In this document: positions 26,370 to 35,419 of the stretch, piece after piece | Layout of the letters: every line of letters begins with the position of its first letter | Position numbering within the stretch: the stretch's first letter is position 1 | DNA from: Nocardioides carbamazepini | Lineage (GTDB): Bacteria; Actinomycetota; Actinomycetes; Propionibacteriales; Nocardioidaceae | Direction: 5' to 3' | Length of the DNA stretch: 64,000 nucleotides | NCBI RefSeq assembly: GCF_024614185.1 | Contig: NZ_JAHTLF010000008.1 | Location: 124,001 to 188,000, forward strand | Made by a program: the position numbers and the translations under genes | Notes under the pieces: model-generated | Database searches by the model: none | What the model saw: the letters and a program-made list of their open reading frames with translations, nothing else | What the model was told of the DNA's origin: nothing

Positions 26370-26993
26370 TCAGGACCGGCTCAGCGCCGCCGCGTCGTCG
26401 ACGAGCGCATCCCAGCCCCCCAACGCCGCGGTGACGATGCCGACGGCCTCGTCCCTGGTGCAGCCGTCGCGAGCCTGGATCGACAGTCCGTGCAGCACCG
26501 TCACGAGATAGGACGAGGCCCGAGCGGGATCCATGCGCCGCGGGAGCTCGCCGTCGCGCACGGCCCGCTCGATGCGCCGGCGGATCTTCTCACTGTCGCG
26601 CCGCCGCCGCGCGGCCAGCTTCTCGCCGACGTGATCGTGCCCCGACGACAGGTTCACCGCGGCCACCACGAGCATGCATCCCGCGGGCGTCGTGGGATCG
26701 ACGTAGGCCTCGGCGTTGTCCCGCAGGAGCGCCTCGACCACCTCGCGGACATGGGGCAGGCGCAGCGCTCGGTCGGTCGGGGTCGCCCCGTCCGGGTCGT
26801 ACATCTCCACGGCCTCATCGAACAGCGCGTCCTTCGAGCCGAAGGCCGCGTACAGGCTCGTGGCCGCGATGCCGAGGCGCTCCTCGAGCATCTTGATCGA
26901 GACGCCCTCATAGCCGTGGCGCCAGAACATCTCCATCGCGGTGCGCAGTGCGGCAGCCCGGTCGAAGGCCCGCGGCCGTCCTCGTCTCCCCAA
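26370..26993 (-). CDS. TetR-family transcriptional regulator
   Basis: A 207-residue regulator. The N-terminal helix-turn-helix reads ALRTAMEMFWRHGYEGVSIKMLEERLGIAATSLYAAFGSKDALF, normal for TetR. The C-terminal ligand domain has the TetR_C signature of the TetR/AcrR subgroup with SSYLVTVLHGLSIQARDG. It is divergent from the SDR gene (84-base gap), which it probably represses. Its stop is 34 bases from the gabD stop. Confidence 0.9.
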   Translation of the reverse strand: MGRRGRPRAFDRAAALRTAMEMFWRHGYEGVSIKMLEERLGIAATSLYAAFGSKDALFDEAVEMYDPDGATPTDRALRLPHVREVVEALLRDNAEAYVDPTTPAGCMLVVAAVNLSSGHDHVGEKLAARRRRDSEKIRRRIERAVRDGELPRRMDPARASSYLVTVLHGLSIQARDGCTRDEAVGIVTAALGGWDALVDDAAALSRS

Positions 26994-27026
26994 CAGTCAC
27001 CCCCTCTCGCGTCGCCCATCCTCGCA

Positions 27027-27044
27027 TGCAAGGCTTATTTTGCA
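27027..27044. promoter_or_regulatory. Possible TetR operator
   Basis: TGCAA (27027-27031) and TTGCA (27040-27044) form a short inverted repeat in the AT-richest part of the divergent intergenic region between the TetR and SDR genes. The arms are short, so this is tentative. Confidence 0.35.
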
Positions 27045-27077
27045 ACGTTCACTACAGAATACGGCGACGGAGGACAC

Positions 27078-27818
27078 ATGAGGACACTCGAGGGCAGGAC
27101 AGCGCTGGTCACCGGGGGAAGCAGGGGCATCGGCGCCGCGATCGCGACACGGCTCGCGGCCGAGGGCGCCAGCATCGTCGTGACGTACTCGGCATCGGAG
27201 GCCCAGGCCCTCCAGGTCGTCGAGGCGGCTCGACGTCGAGGCGTGATCGCGCATGCCGTCCGAGCCGACATGCGCGATCCAGACCAGGTGGAGGACGCCG
27301 TGGCACGAACGGCGTCGATGCTCGGAGGCATCGACGTGCTCGTCAACAACGCCGGGATCCTCGCCCACGGGCCGATCGAGGATCTCACCATCGATGACTT
27401 CGCCGACACGATGGCGGTGCACGTCCAAGCGGTCTTCGTCGCCGTCCGCGCCGCGCTCCCCCACATGCAATCGGGTGGACGAATCATCAGCATCGGCAGC
27501 AATCTCGCCGAGCGGGTGCCGGCGCCGGGGTTCGCGCTCTACGCGATGAGCAAGTCGGCGCTGGTCGGTTTCACCCGCGGGCTCGCCCGTGACCTCGGCC
27601 CCCGCGGGATCAACGCCGTGCTCGTCCACCCGGGATCCACCGATACGGACATGAACCCCGCCGACGCCGAGCATGCCGACGCGGAACGCGCCGTCATCCC
27701 CCTCGGTCGCTATGCGGCCACCGCAGAGATCGCCGCCACCGTCGCCCATCTCGCCGGGCCGGCAGGCGCCTACATCAATGGGACCGCCATCGTCGTCGAC
27801 GGCGGTGCGAACGCGTGA
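27078..27818 (+). CDS. SDR-family NAD(P)-dependent oxidoreductase
   Basis: A 246-residue classical short-chain dehydrogenase. TGGSRGIG binds the cofactor, NNAG follows, and the active-site pair is in YAMSKSAL. The C-terminus GTAIVVDGGANA is typical of FabG-like 3-ketoacyl or glucose dehydrogenase relatives. ATG27078 follows GGAGGA. The substrate is unknown; control by the adjacent divergent TetR regulator suggests a xenobiotic- or quinone-linked oxidoreductase rather than housekeeping FabG. Codon use is slightly less GC-biased than in neighbours. Confidence 0.87.
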   Translation: MRTLEGRTALVTGGSRGIGAAIATRLAAEGASIVVTYSASEAQALQVVEAARRRGVIAHAVRADMRDPDQVEDAVARTASMLGGIDVLVNNAGILAHGPIEDLTIDDFADTMAVHVQAVFVAVRAALPHMQSGGRIISIGSNLAERVPAPGFALYAMSKSALVGFTRGLARDLGPRGINAVLVHPGSTDTDMNPADAEHADAERAVIPLGRYAATAEIAATVAHLAGPAGAYINGTAIVVDGGANA

Positions 27819-27902
27819 GCCGACGGACGCCACTGCGACGCCGTGACCCACGCCACCTGTTCACCAACGCGGCCCCGGACCACCGCGACCCGCCACTCCC
27901 CG

Positions 27903-27908
27903 TAAGGT
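27903..27908 (+). promoter_or_regulatory. -10-like hexamer TAAGGT, leaderless start of serA
   Basis: TAAGGT ends six bases before GTG27915; there is no Shine-Dalgarno site. Confidence 0.5.
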
Positions 27909-27914
27909 TCTGCC

Positions 27915-29108
27915 GTGAAGGCTCTGCTGCTCGAGAACATCCATCCTGCCGCCGTCGAGATCTTGGAGGACCGCGGCTACGAGGTGGAGCTGCGCCCGGG
28001 CTCCCTGTCCGAGGACGAGCTGATCGCCGCGCTGCCTGGTGTGCACCTGCTCGGCGTCCGCTCCAACACCAACGTGACGGCCAAGGTCCTGGACGAGGCG
28101 CCTGACCTCGTGGCGGTCGGGTGCTTCTGCATCGGCACCAACCAGGTGGACCTGAAGACGGCGGCCGCCAAGGGCGTGGGCGTCTTCAACGCGCCGTACT
28201 CCAACACCCGCAGCGTCGTCGAGCTCGTCATCGCCGAGATCATCGCCCTCGCGCGCCGCCTCCCCGAGAAGACCCAGCGCATGCACGAGGGCGTGTGGGA
28301 CAAGTCGGCCAAGGGCAGCCACGAGGTGCGCGGGCGGACGCTCGGCATCGTGGGCTACGGCAACATCGGCACGCAGCTCTCGACCGTGGCCGAGGCGCTC
28401 GGGTTCAACGTCGTCTTCTACGACACCGCCGACCGACCCGCGCACGGTACGGCGCGGCGCGTGCGCACCCTCAAGGAGCTGTTGGCGGTCTCCGACGTCG
28501 TCAGCCTCCACGTCGACGGCCGGCCGGGCAACGCCGGCTTCTTCGGTGCCACCGAGTTCGCCGCCATGAAGCCGCGGGCCATGTTCATCAACGCCTCGCG
28601 CGGCATGGTCGTCGACTACGAAGCACTGCGCGATCACCTGATCTCCGGCCACATCGCCGGCGCCGCGGTCGACGTCTTCCCCTCCGAGCCGAAGGCCCAG
28701 GGCGACCCGTTCGACTCCGTCCTGCGCGGCCTCGACAACGTCATCCTGACCCCGCACATCGGGGGGTCGACGCAGGAGGCGCAGGAGGAGATCGGCTGGT
28801 TCGTCGCCGAGAAGCTCGCCCGCTTCGCCCTCGAGGGCAGCACCGCGCTCTCCGTCAACCTGCCCGCCGTCCTCCCGCCCGAGCTGCCGGCCGGCCGACG
28901 TCTCGGACTGCTGCACCGCAACGTGCCCGGCGTCCTCGCCGACCTCAACGCCACCTTCGCCGAGGCCGGCGACAACGTCATCGACCAGGTCCTGTCGACC
29001 AAGGATGGCCTCGGGTACGTCGTGATCGACGCCGCCGACCCGCTCTCGACGGAGGCACTGGACCGGCTGCGCGCCGCCGAGTACTGCGTCTGGGCACGCA
29101 CCTGGTGA
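27915..29108 (+). CDS. serA: D-3-phosphoglycerate dehydrogenase (short ACT type)
   Basis: A 397-residue D-2-hydroxyacid dehydrogenase of the E. coli SerA length class. The cofactor domain has GIVGYGNIGTQLS. Substrate-binding IGTNQVDLKTAAAKGVGVFNAPYSNTRSV and the catalytic His region LTPHIGGSTQEAQEEIG follow. The C-terminal 80 residues form an ACT domain (HRNVPGVLADLNATF), which mediates feedback by serine. It catalyses the first step of serine synthesis. Many actinobacteria carry the longer 530-residue form instead. Starts at GTG with a leaderless signature. Confidence 0.9.
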   Translation: MKALLLENIHPAAVEILEDRGYEVELRPGSLSEDELIAALPGVHLLGVRSNTNVTAKVLDEAPDLVAVGCFCIGTNQVDLKTAAAKGVGVFNAPYSNTRSVVELVIAEIIALARRLPEKTQRMHEGVWDKSAKGSHEVRGRTLGIVGYGNIGTQLSTVAEALGFNVVFYDTADRPAHGTARRVRTLKELLAVSDVVSLHVDGRPGNAGFFGATEFAAMKPRAMFINASRGMVVDYEALRDHLISGHIAGAAVDVFPSEPKAQGDPFDSVLRGLDNVILTPHIGGSTQEAQEEIGWFVAEKLARFALEGSTALSVNLPAVLPPELPAGRRLGLLHRNVPGVLADLNATFAEAGDNVIDQVLSTKDGLGYVVIDAADPLSTEALDRLRAAEYCVWARTW

Positions 29109-29228
29109 AGCGCTGAACCCGGCGGGTCCTCCACAGCCGGCCGTCTCCTCGGTGGCGTCAGTCGCCCGGATCGAGATAGCGTCGCGAGCGCGTCCCCGGT
29201 CCGGGCGCTGCACAACTCGGGAGGACCC

Positions 29229-29846
29229 ATGCGCACCCACCGCACCGCCGGCGGCCCACCGGCCCTCGGCCTGCTCGCCGCCACGCTGGCCCTGCTCCTC
29301 TCCGCGGCCGCCTGCACCGGCGACGACCCCGACCCCCGCGACCCGTCCTCGACGTGGAGCCCGACCGGGACGATGGACCCGCCCTCCCCGACGGCCACCG
29401 AACTCACTGAGCCCACTGAGCCGGTGCTCCCGGACGCGGCGAAGCAGGCGAGTGAGGACGGCGCCCGCGCGTTCATCACGTACTACTGGGACCTGATCAA
29501 CTACGCGCAGGCCACGGGCGATGTGAAGGCACTCAAGGCAGCGTCTGCACGCACATGCGATGTTTGCAGTGGCCTAGTCAACGACCTACGCGACCTCTAC
29601 CGCTCAGGCGGCCATCTCGAGGGAGGCGTCAACGTCGTTGAGATCACTGATATCGGGACGCTAACGACGGACAACAGCGCCGCTTTTGGTTTCAGGCTCG
29701 AACTCGATATTTCTCATGACCCGCAGACGATCGTGCGCAGTGACGGCAGCCAGGAAGATCGCACTGCGGGCACCAACAGGTTCACTGCCTACATCCTGTG
29801 GGTTGACAATGTTGCCTGGCGGACCGACGCACTGGACCTCCACTGA
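29229..29846 (+). CDS. DUF6318-type lipoprotein, mosaic in base composition
   Basis: A 205-residue predicted lipoprotein: signal sequence and lipobox LLLSAAAC with Cys29, then a Pro/Thr-rich linker (about 35-70). A small domain with EDGARAFITYYWDLINYAQATGDVKAL and a Cys-Cys pair in TCDVCSG follows, matching the DUF6318 family. The first 90 codons have the usual GC-rich third positions. From about 29510 to the end codon choice shifts sharply (GTTGAG, GATATTTCT, TTTGGTTTC), so the C-terminal domain seems acquired separately. The PKD gene starts one base after the stop. Confidence 0.72.
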   Translation: MRTHRTAGGPPALGLLAATLALLLSAAACTGDDPDPRDPSSTWSPTGTMDPPSPTATELTEPTEPVLPDAAKQASEDGARAFITYYWDLINYAQATGDVKALKAASARTCDVCSGLVNDLRDLYRSGGHLEGGVNVVEITDIGTLTTDNSAAFGFRLELDISHDPQTIVRSDGSQEDRTAGTNRFTAYILWVDNVAWRTDALDLH

Positions 29847-29847
29847 C

Positions 29848-30597
29848 ATGCTTCTCGCTGTCGCCGTTACGGTGAGCGTCATCGCGGCCGCCGGGATCAT
29901 CGTGGATGGCGAGGATCCCGCACCTCCTCCACCGGCGGTGTCAGGCAGCGCAGGATCCAACAGCTTCCTGATTGACTCTGCCCAGAAATCAGAAGCGAGC
30001 CAGGGCAGCACTGACGGCCCTCAAGCGGCAACCGCAGCCGAGCCCGCGATTCTCATCGGCGACTTCGCCTGCGACAGCGCGCAGCCGATCCGGGATTCGG
30101 GCCAACCGAGTTCTAGCGTGACGTACTGCTCGTCAAGCGAAGTCGACCTGCCTGCGATTACTGCAGCCGACGTCCAGAGGGCCTTCGCAGAGCTCAAGCT
30201 GCCGGCCGGGGCCCTCGCCATCCAGCCGCCTGACGGGTTGACCCTGGTCAACTTCAAGACGAACTTCTACACCACCAGCACCACACCGATCAGCACGAGC
30301 CTCACCCTGCTCGGGCAGCAGGTCACCCTCGAGGCCACCCCGGCGTCCTTCGCCTGGAACTTCGGCGACGGCCAGTCCACCAGCACCACCGAGCCCGGGG
30401 CGCCCTACCCCGACCTCACCATCACCCACAGCTACCTACGCAAGGGCGACTACCTGCCCAGCCTGTCCACCACCTACACCGGCCGCTACCGCATCGCGAC
30501 CGGACCGTGGCAGACCATCCCCGGCACCGTCACCATCGACGGACCCGGCCAACCACTGCGAGCGGTCGAGGCACAACCCAAACTCGTCGGCTACTAA
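29848..30597 (+). CDS. PKD-domain membrane-anchored protein
   Basis: A 249-residue protein that begins with a signal-anchor helix (MLLAVAVTVSVIAAAGIIV) followed by a low-complexity linker. It ends with a PKD-like domain with the hallmark FAWNFGDGQS and THSYLRKGDY. The domain would lie outside the membrane and probably binds protein or glycan. The first 110 codons are as GC-poor as the end of the preceding gene; composition returns to normal near 30190. ATG29848 is one base after the DUF6318 stop, so the two are co-transcribed. The gene ends 10 bases from the convergent HNH gene. Confidence 0.7.
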   Translation: MLLAVAVTVSVIAAAGIIVDGEDPAPPPPAVSGSAGSNSFLIDSAQKSEASQGSTDGPQAATAAEPAILIGDFACDSAQPIRDSGQPSSSVTYCSSSEVDLPAITAADVQRAFAELKLPAGALAIQPPDGLTLVNFKTNFYTTSTTPISTSLTLLGQQVTLEATPASFAWNFGDGQSTSTTEPGAPYPDLTITHSYLRKGDYLPSLSTTYTGRYRIATGPWQTIPGTVTIDGPGQPLRAVEAQPKLVGY

Positions 30598-30607
30598 GCC
30601 ATGGCGG

Positions 30608-31930
30608 CTAGGCCGCATAGTCCAGGAACAGCTGGGTGACCATGATGTCGACCCGGCTGCCTGTCCCACCGCTGCCGCTGTTGGTGCTGTTGGCGGTGGG
30701 GGTGGGGGTGAGGTGTCTGGTGCCGGTCGGGTCGATGAGGTAGTGGGCCCCGTAGGGATCGCGCCAGATCACGATCCCGGGGAACGGATGTCGGGCTTCC
30801 CACCCGGTGTGGGTCTTGATCCGGTGATGGGTCCGGGTCAACGGTCCGAGGTTGTCGACACTGGTGGCGCCGCCCTGGCTGTGGGGGATCGCGTGGTCGA
30901 GGTCCATGCGGCGGGTGGTGTTGGCCGCGTAGGGGAACACGTCGGCGGGGTGGATCAGGTGCACTGCTTCGCGGAGGCGGGCGGGGATCTCGTAGGCATC
31001 GACCGGTGCCATCCCAGCCAGGTCGAGCACCGGGGTGACCTGGACCTTCGCGGCCGTGGCGTCCAGCAGCTCCACGACCCGGCCGATCGTGAGTGGCCCG
31101 TGCCCCTCCACACGCGCGATGGGTGTCTGGGGTGCGAGGTGGAGGTAGACCTTGGCCCGGACCTTGACCGGACCCACCGACAGATCGGGACGAGCCGCTG
31201 GGTTCAGCAGGAGTGCTGCGGCCGCGACCCGGCGGTCGTTCACGACACTGTCGGGCATCGACTCGGTCAACCTCTCCGCGACCGCGGTCACCGCGGCGTC
31301 GATGCCGGCGATGGTGAGGGCATCGGCCTTGATGATCAGGGTGCTCATGCCGTGCTTGTTGACCCGCGAGGACCGGGCACACCGTTCTTTCGCGGCCGCG
31401 TCCTCACGCTGACGGGCGAGTTCGGGGGCCGCGGTAGCGACCTTGCCCTCGACCAGGGCCTCGAACCGGGACCACGCCAGACGACCGTCCGCGACCTCGA
31501 CCACCTCGGCATCGACCCACCCCGCTTCGTCGGGTGCGAGGTCGCGGGTGGCGTCGGCGACGTGACGCGCATGCGGGACCCGGACCGTGCCTGCCTCCAC
31601 GCCGGCCCACAACCGCGGCAGCCGTAGCTGTAGGTCGACGGCGTCGGCGATCAACCGCCGCGCACCGTAGGGGCTGGTCTGGACCCGGGCCCCGAACACT
31701 GCTGCGGCGTGCTCGGTGACCAACGGCGTCCCGACCCCACCAGCCCGCCTCGCCCGCAGCCTGCCCCGTCGGTCCGTGGGCGGGAGTCGGTCCGGGGAAT
31801 GCAACACCGCCCACTGATACGCCGCCCTCAAGATCTCCCGCTCAGCTGACAGGCGCGCAGCATGCTGGGCCTCGACAAAGTCGAGAACCTCTCCGGCCGA
31901 CAAGTCGACCACCGCCCGATCAGTGACCAT
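30608..31930 (-). CDS. DUF222/HNH endonuclease-family protein
   Basis: A 440-residue protein with an N-terminal DUF222 helical domain (AGEVLDFVEAQHAARLSAER onward) and a C-terminal HNH nuclease motif (LDHAIPHSQGG, VDNLGPLTRTHHRIKT). DUF222-HNH proteins are abundant and multi-copy in Nocardioides-like genomes. They are often linked to mobile DNA, but their role is not known. A low-complexity Thr/Ser/Gly stretch (PTPTANSTNSGSGG) precedes the C-terminus. Start ATG31930 fits the usual MVTDRAV opening. It lies 43 bases downstream of agmatinase in the same direction. Confidence 0.82.
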   Translation of the reverse strand: MVTDRAVVDLSAGEVLDFVEAQHAARLSAEREILRAAYQWAVLHSPDRLPPTDRRGRLRARRAGGVGTPLVTEHAAAVFGARVQTSPYGARRLIADAVDLQLRLPRLWAGVEAGTVRVPHARHVADATRDLAPDEAGWVDAEVVEVADGRLAWSRFEALVEGKVATAAPELARQREDAAAKERCARSSRVNKHGMSTLIIKADALTIAGIDAAVTAVAERLTESMPDSVVNDRRVAAAALLLNPAARPDLSVGPVKVRAKVYLHLAPQTPIARVEGHGPLTIGRVVELLDATAAKVQVTPVLDLAGMAPVDAYEIPARLREAVHLIHPADVFPYAANTTRRMDLDHAIPHSQGGATSVDNLGPLTRTHHRIKTHTGWEARHPFPGIVIWRDPYGAHYLIDPTGTRHLTPTPTANSTNSGSGGTGSRVDIMVTQLFLDYAA

Positions 31931-31973
31931 GCCCCAACCCAACAACAGGGGTACGACACAACCCCGGACGACC

Positions 31974-32912
31974 TCACACAGGCTTGCCCGGCAGCACCGA
32001 GAGCAGCTCGTAGGCGACGTGCGCGGCAGCGATGCCGGTGATCTCGGCATGGTCGTAGGCCGGGGACACCTCCACGATGTCGGCGCCGACCACGTTGAGC
32101 CCCTCCAGGCCGCGGAGCACCTCGAGCAGCTGGGCACTGGAGAGACCGCCGGCCTCGGGGGTGCCGGTGCCGGGGGCGAAGGCGGGGTCCAGGACGTCGA
32201 TGTCGAGCGACACGTAGACCGGGCGGTCGCCGAGGCGCTCGCGCATCCGGTTGATGATGTCGTCGATCGGCGAGCGCACGAAGTCGCGGGCGTGGACGGC
32301 GGAGAAGCCGAGCTCCTCGGACTCGTCGAGGTCGAGCTTGCTGTAGAGCGGGCCGCGGAGGCCCACGTGCATCGCATGGGAGAAGTCGACCAGGCCCTCC
32401 TCGGAGGCGCGCCGGAACGGCGTTCCGTGCGTGTACGGCGCCCCGAAGTAGGTGTCCCAGGTGTCGAGGTGCGCGTCGAAGTGGAGGACGGCGACCGGCC
32501 CGTGCCGCTCGTGCTGGACCCGCAGCAGCGGCAGCGCGATGGTGTGGTCGCCGCCGATGGTGAGCAGGGTGCGGGAGGTGCCGGACAGCTCGCGGGCGCC
32601 GCTCTCGACGGCGGCGATCGCCTCGTCGAGGGAGAACGGGTTGACGCCGAGGTCACCGGCGTCGGCGACCTGGGCCCGGACGAACGGCTCGCTGTCCTGC
32701 GCCGGGTTGTAGGGCCGCAGCAGCCGCGAGGACTGGCGGATGTGGTTGGGGCCGAAACGCGCGCCGGGTCGGTAGGAGACGCCGCCGTCGAACGGGACGC
32801 CCCAGACGAGCGTGTCCGCGTCGCCCACATCGGCCAGCCGTGGCAGCCGGGCGAAAGTGGTGTCCCCCGCGTAGCGCGGGACCTGGGTCGCGTCGACGGG
32901 TCCGACGGTCAT
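31974..32912 (-). CDS. speB: Agmatinase-type ureohydrolase (agmatinase or guanidinobutyrase)
   Basis: A 312-residue manganese ureohydrolase. The two-metal site is visible as [14 protein letters not shown] and [19 protein letters not shown]. It hydrolyses a guanidino compound to an amine plus urea; family members include agmatinase (to putrescine) and guanidinobutyrase (to GABA), and sequence alone does not separate them. Its start overlaps the stop of the amine oxidase gene by 4 bases, so they are co-translated. This suggests polyamine catabolism: agmatine to putrescine by this enzyme, then oxidation by the partner. Confidence 0.88.
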   Translation of the reverse strand: MTVGPVDATQVPRYAGDTTFARLPRLADVGDADTLVWGVPFDGGVSYRPGARFGPNHIRQSSRLLRPYNPAQDSEPFVRAQVADAGDLGVNPFSLDEAIAAVESGARELSGTSRTLLTIGGDHTIALPLLRVQHERHGPVAVLHFDAHLDTWDTYFGAPYTHGTPFRRASEEGLVDFSHAMHVGLRGPLYSKLDLDESEELGFSAVHARDFVRSPIDDIINRMRERLGDRPVYVSLDIDVLDPAFAPGTGTPEAGGLSSAQLLEVLRGLEGLNVVGADIVEVSPAYDHAEITGIAAAHVAYELLSVLPGKPV

Positions 32913-34240
32913 GCTGCACCTTCCTCCTCGTGAACGGACGCTGCGTCCAGGATCTCACTCGCTCCGCGCTTGCCCGACTCGATCGCCCCGTCGATGAAGG
33001 CACGCCAGCGGCTGGCGGTGTGCGAGCCGGTGAAGTGGATCCGGCCCTCGGGGCGGGCCAGGGCCCGCTCGTACTTCGCGAACTGGCCGGCGCGGAAGGT
33101 CGCCCAGGTGCCGTAGGAGAACTCGTCGTGCACCCAGTCGTGGGTGGCGGCGTCGACGACGACGGCATCGGGGCAGTACTCCCGCACCGCGCGCTGGACG
33201 TCGGACAGGTCGCTCGCGTCGACCCGGTCGTGCTCGGGGGCGAAGCAGACGAGCACGGTGCCCTCGGGCGACTCGTGCATCGCGCCGACGTAGTCGAAGG
33301 ACGTGCCCCACCCGTAGCCGCTGATGTCGTCGGGCACGTTCCGCGCGAGGGCCCACACCTTCTGACCCTGGCCGGCGTGGTTCTCATGCGAGGCGGCGAG
33401 CTTGTCGGCCGGCAGCGCCGGCTCCCAGTCGATGTCCTTGAGTACGCCGATCGGCACGGTCACCAGTACCCGCTCGGCGGTCGCGGTGCCGCCGTCGTAG
33501 GTCACCATCACCCCGGCGGGGTCCTGGACGACCCGCCGGACCGGCGACGAGAGCCTCAGCTCGCCGGCGAGGTCGGTGAGGTCCGCGCGGATCGCGTCGG
33601 CCAGCGACCTGGTGCCGTCGGTGAACGTGTAGCCCAGCACCGAGGCCTGGACCATGCCCCACAGCGAGTTGTCCATGGAGGCGCACCAGCGGATGATGTC
33701 GAGCGCCGAGCCGATCGACTCGTGGGCGTTGGCGCATCCGCAGAACCACGAGATGAGCAGCTCGCGGGCGTTGCCCTTCATGCCGACGTCGTCGGCCCAC
33801 TGCTCGATCGGCACGTCGAGGTCGGCCAGGTCCTGCTCGGACAGCGGCCGGGTGCAGTCGAGGCGCTCGCCCGCGGCGAGCAGCTGCCGGACGGCGTGCT
33901 CGAGCTCGCCGTACTCCGCCGGCGTGCAGGGCAGCAGGGTGTCGAGCACCTTCCCACCCGCGGACCAGGTCATCCGGTCCGGGAGCACCGAGTCCTGGAT
34001 CGGTACGCCGTAGCGCTCGACCTCGCTCCAGACGTGGGTCTGCTGCGGGACGATCCAGGTGCCGCCCATCTCCAGCCCGATGCCCCCGAGCAGGTCGGTG
34101 CGGTACCAGGTGGAGCCGCCGATCCGGTCGCGCGCCTCGAGGACGAGCACGCGCTTGCCCACCTCCCCCAGCTCACGGGCCGCGGTCAGTCCGGAGAAGC
34201 CGGCTCCGATCACGATGACGTCGTAGTGCGCTTGGTTCAT
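32909..34240 (-). CDS. Flavin monoamine oxidase (putrescine-oxidase-like)
   Basis: A 443-residue FAD amine oxidase. The N-terminal dinucleotide fold is [19 protein letters not shown] with [13 protein letters not shown]. The C-terminal FAD contact is [22 protein letters not shown]. Size and pattern match actinobacterial putrescine and monoamine oxidases that release aldehyde, ammonia and peroxide. The Cys-FAD link of mammalian MAO is not seen. ATG34240 follows a TGAGGAG ribosome site. The operon partner is a ureohydrolase; the upstream AraC/GlxA gene and operator-like repeats probably control the pair. Confidence 0.87.
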   Translation of the reverse strand: MNQAHYDVIVIGAGFSGLTAARELGEVGKRVLVLEARDRIGGSTWYRTDLLGGIGLEMGGTWIVPQQTHVWSEVERYGVPIQDSVLPDRMTWSAGGKVLDTLLPCTPAEYGELEHAVRQLLAAGERLDCTRPLSEQDLADLDVPIEQWADDVGMKGNARELLISWFCGCANAHESIGSALDIIRWCASMDNSLWGMVQASVLGYTFTDGTRSLADAIRADLTDLAGELRLSSPVRRVVQDPAGVMVTYDGGTATAERVLVTVPIGVLKDIDWEPALPADKLAASHENHAGQGQKVWALARNVPDDISGYGWGTSFDYVGAMHESPEGTVLVCFAPEHDRVDASDLSDVQRAVREYCPDAVVVDAATHDWVHDEFSYGTWATFRAGQFAKYERALARPEGRIHFTGSHTASRWRAFIDGAIESGKRGASEILDAASVHEEEGAA

Positions 34241-34387
34241 CAGGTGCTCCTCACGAGGGACAGGGCGGGCCGCCCCGGCCACGGAGCGACGTCTCCCCCA
34301 CGGCCGGCTCCTCGGCTGGTCGACCGGACGGCTTGCGTACCTCTCCAGGGTGAGCCAGGTCACCACCACCCCGGCAGGGGCGGATCG

Positions 34388-34423
34388 TCCAATGTCGCCG
34401 AGGCACATTGGAGAAACCTCCAA
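34388..34423. promoter_or_regulatory. Composite operator upstream of the amine oxidase operon
   Basis: TCCAATGT and ACATTGGA form a perfect 8-base inverted repeat (34388-34395 and 34405-34412). Its right arm overlaps a second dyad TTGGAG-AAAC-CTCCAA (34408-34423). The three related arms lie about 150-185 bases upstream of the oxidase ATG, in the 216-base gap next to the regulator gene. Likely a regulator-binding region. Confidence 0.5.
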
Positions 34424-34456
34424 CCGGCTTCGGTGAGTCCCGTCCGAGGGAGCGGA

Positions 34457-35398
34457 TCAGCAGGCGAACTGGCGGCGATAGCTCTGCGGACTGACCCCGC
34501 GGACCCGGACGAAGTGGTGGCGCAGGGTGGCGGCGTTGCCGAAGCCGACCTCGCCCGCGATCCACTCCACCGGCTGCTCGGTGCGCTCGAGCAGCTCCTC
34601 CGCGGCGGCGACCCGCTGCCGGGTGACCCAGTGGTGCGGAGTGGTTCCGGTCTCGTCGCGGAAGCGGCGCGCGAAGGTGCGCGGCGACATCAGGGCGCGC
34701 TTGGCGAGCGCCTCGACGGAGTGGTCCTCACCGAGGTTCTCCAGGATCCAGGTGAGCAGCGGGCGCAGCGTGTCGGCGTCGCAGTCGGGGACGGCGCGGG
34801 CGATGTACTGTGCCTGCCCTCCGTCGCGGTACGGCGGCACGACAGCGCGGCGTGCGATCACATTGGCCACGGCGGCGCCGTACTCCTGGCGCCAGATGTG
34901 CAGCGCCGCGTCGAGTCCGGCCGCGCTGCCGGCACCGGTCACGATCTGCCCGCTGTCGACGTAGAGGACCTCGGGGATCACCTTGGCCTCGGGGAACTGC
35001 TGCTGCAGCTGCTCGGTGTACATCCAATGGGTGGTGCACTCGCGCCCGTCGAGCAGTCCGGCCTGCCCCAGGATGAAGGAGCCGCTGCACACCGACATCA
35101 GCCGGGCGCCGCGGTCGTGGGCGGCGCGGATCGCGTCGAGGACCGCGTCCGAGGCGGCGGCCTGCTTGATCGCCGGGATGCCCACCAGGTCGGCCTCGGC
35201 CACGCGGTCGAGACCGTGGCTCGCCTGCATCGTGAAGCCCATCGAGGTCTGGAGCGGACGGTCGTCCTCGGCGCAGACCGCGAAGTCGATCGCCGGCACG
35301 CCGTCGGCGGTCCGGTCGATCCCGAACGCCTCGCAGAGGATCCCCAGCTCGAAGGGGGCGACGCCGTCGAAGGCGATCACGGCCACATTGGTCAGCAC
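34457..35398 (-). CDS. GlxA-family AraC-type transcriptional regulator
   Basis: A 313-residue regulator starting at GTG35398. Residues about 1-170 are a DJ-1/PfpI-like domain (VAVIAFDGVAPFELGILCEAFG, with MSVCSGSFILGQAG at the nucleophile-elbow position). The C-terminus is a double AraC helix-turn-helix (SVEALAKRALMSPRTFARRFRDETG, then VEWIAGEVGFGNAATLRHHF). GlxA-type regulators commonly control amine, arginine or carnitine catabolism, which fits the adjacent amine oxidase operon. An in-frame ATG at 35455 would add 19 residues but matches the family less well. Confidence 0.87.
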   Translation of the reverse strand: MLTNVAVIAFDGVAPFELGILCEAFGIDRTADGVPAIDFAVCAEDDRPLQTSMGFTMQASHGLDRVAEADLVGIPAIKQAAASDAVLDAIRAAHDRGARLMSVCSGSFILGQAGLLDGRECTTHWMYTEQLQQQFPEAKVIPEVLYVDSGQIVTGAGSAAGLDAALHIWRQEYGAAVANVIARRAVVPPYRDGGQAQYIARAVPDCDADTLRPLLTWILENLGEDHSVEALAKRALMSPRTFARRFRDETGTTPHHWVTRQRVAAAEELLERTEQPVEWIAGEVGFGNAATLRHHFVRVRGVSPQSYRRQFAC

Positions 35399-35419
35399 CG
35401 CACCACCATCGCAGGCGTA

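Noticed and set aside
29510..30190. Prophage or insertion-sequence remnant in the low-GC patch
   Set aside because: No transposase, integrase, terminal repeats or target duplication is seen; the reading frames continue intact.
30660..30710. Short GC/T repeat tract in the HNH gene (low-complexity)
   Set aside because: It codes for a Thr/Ser/Asn/Gly-rich linker within a normal gene, not a separate repeat element.
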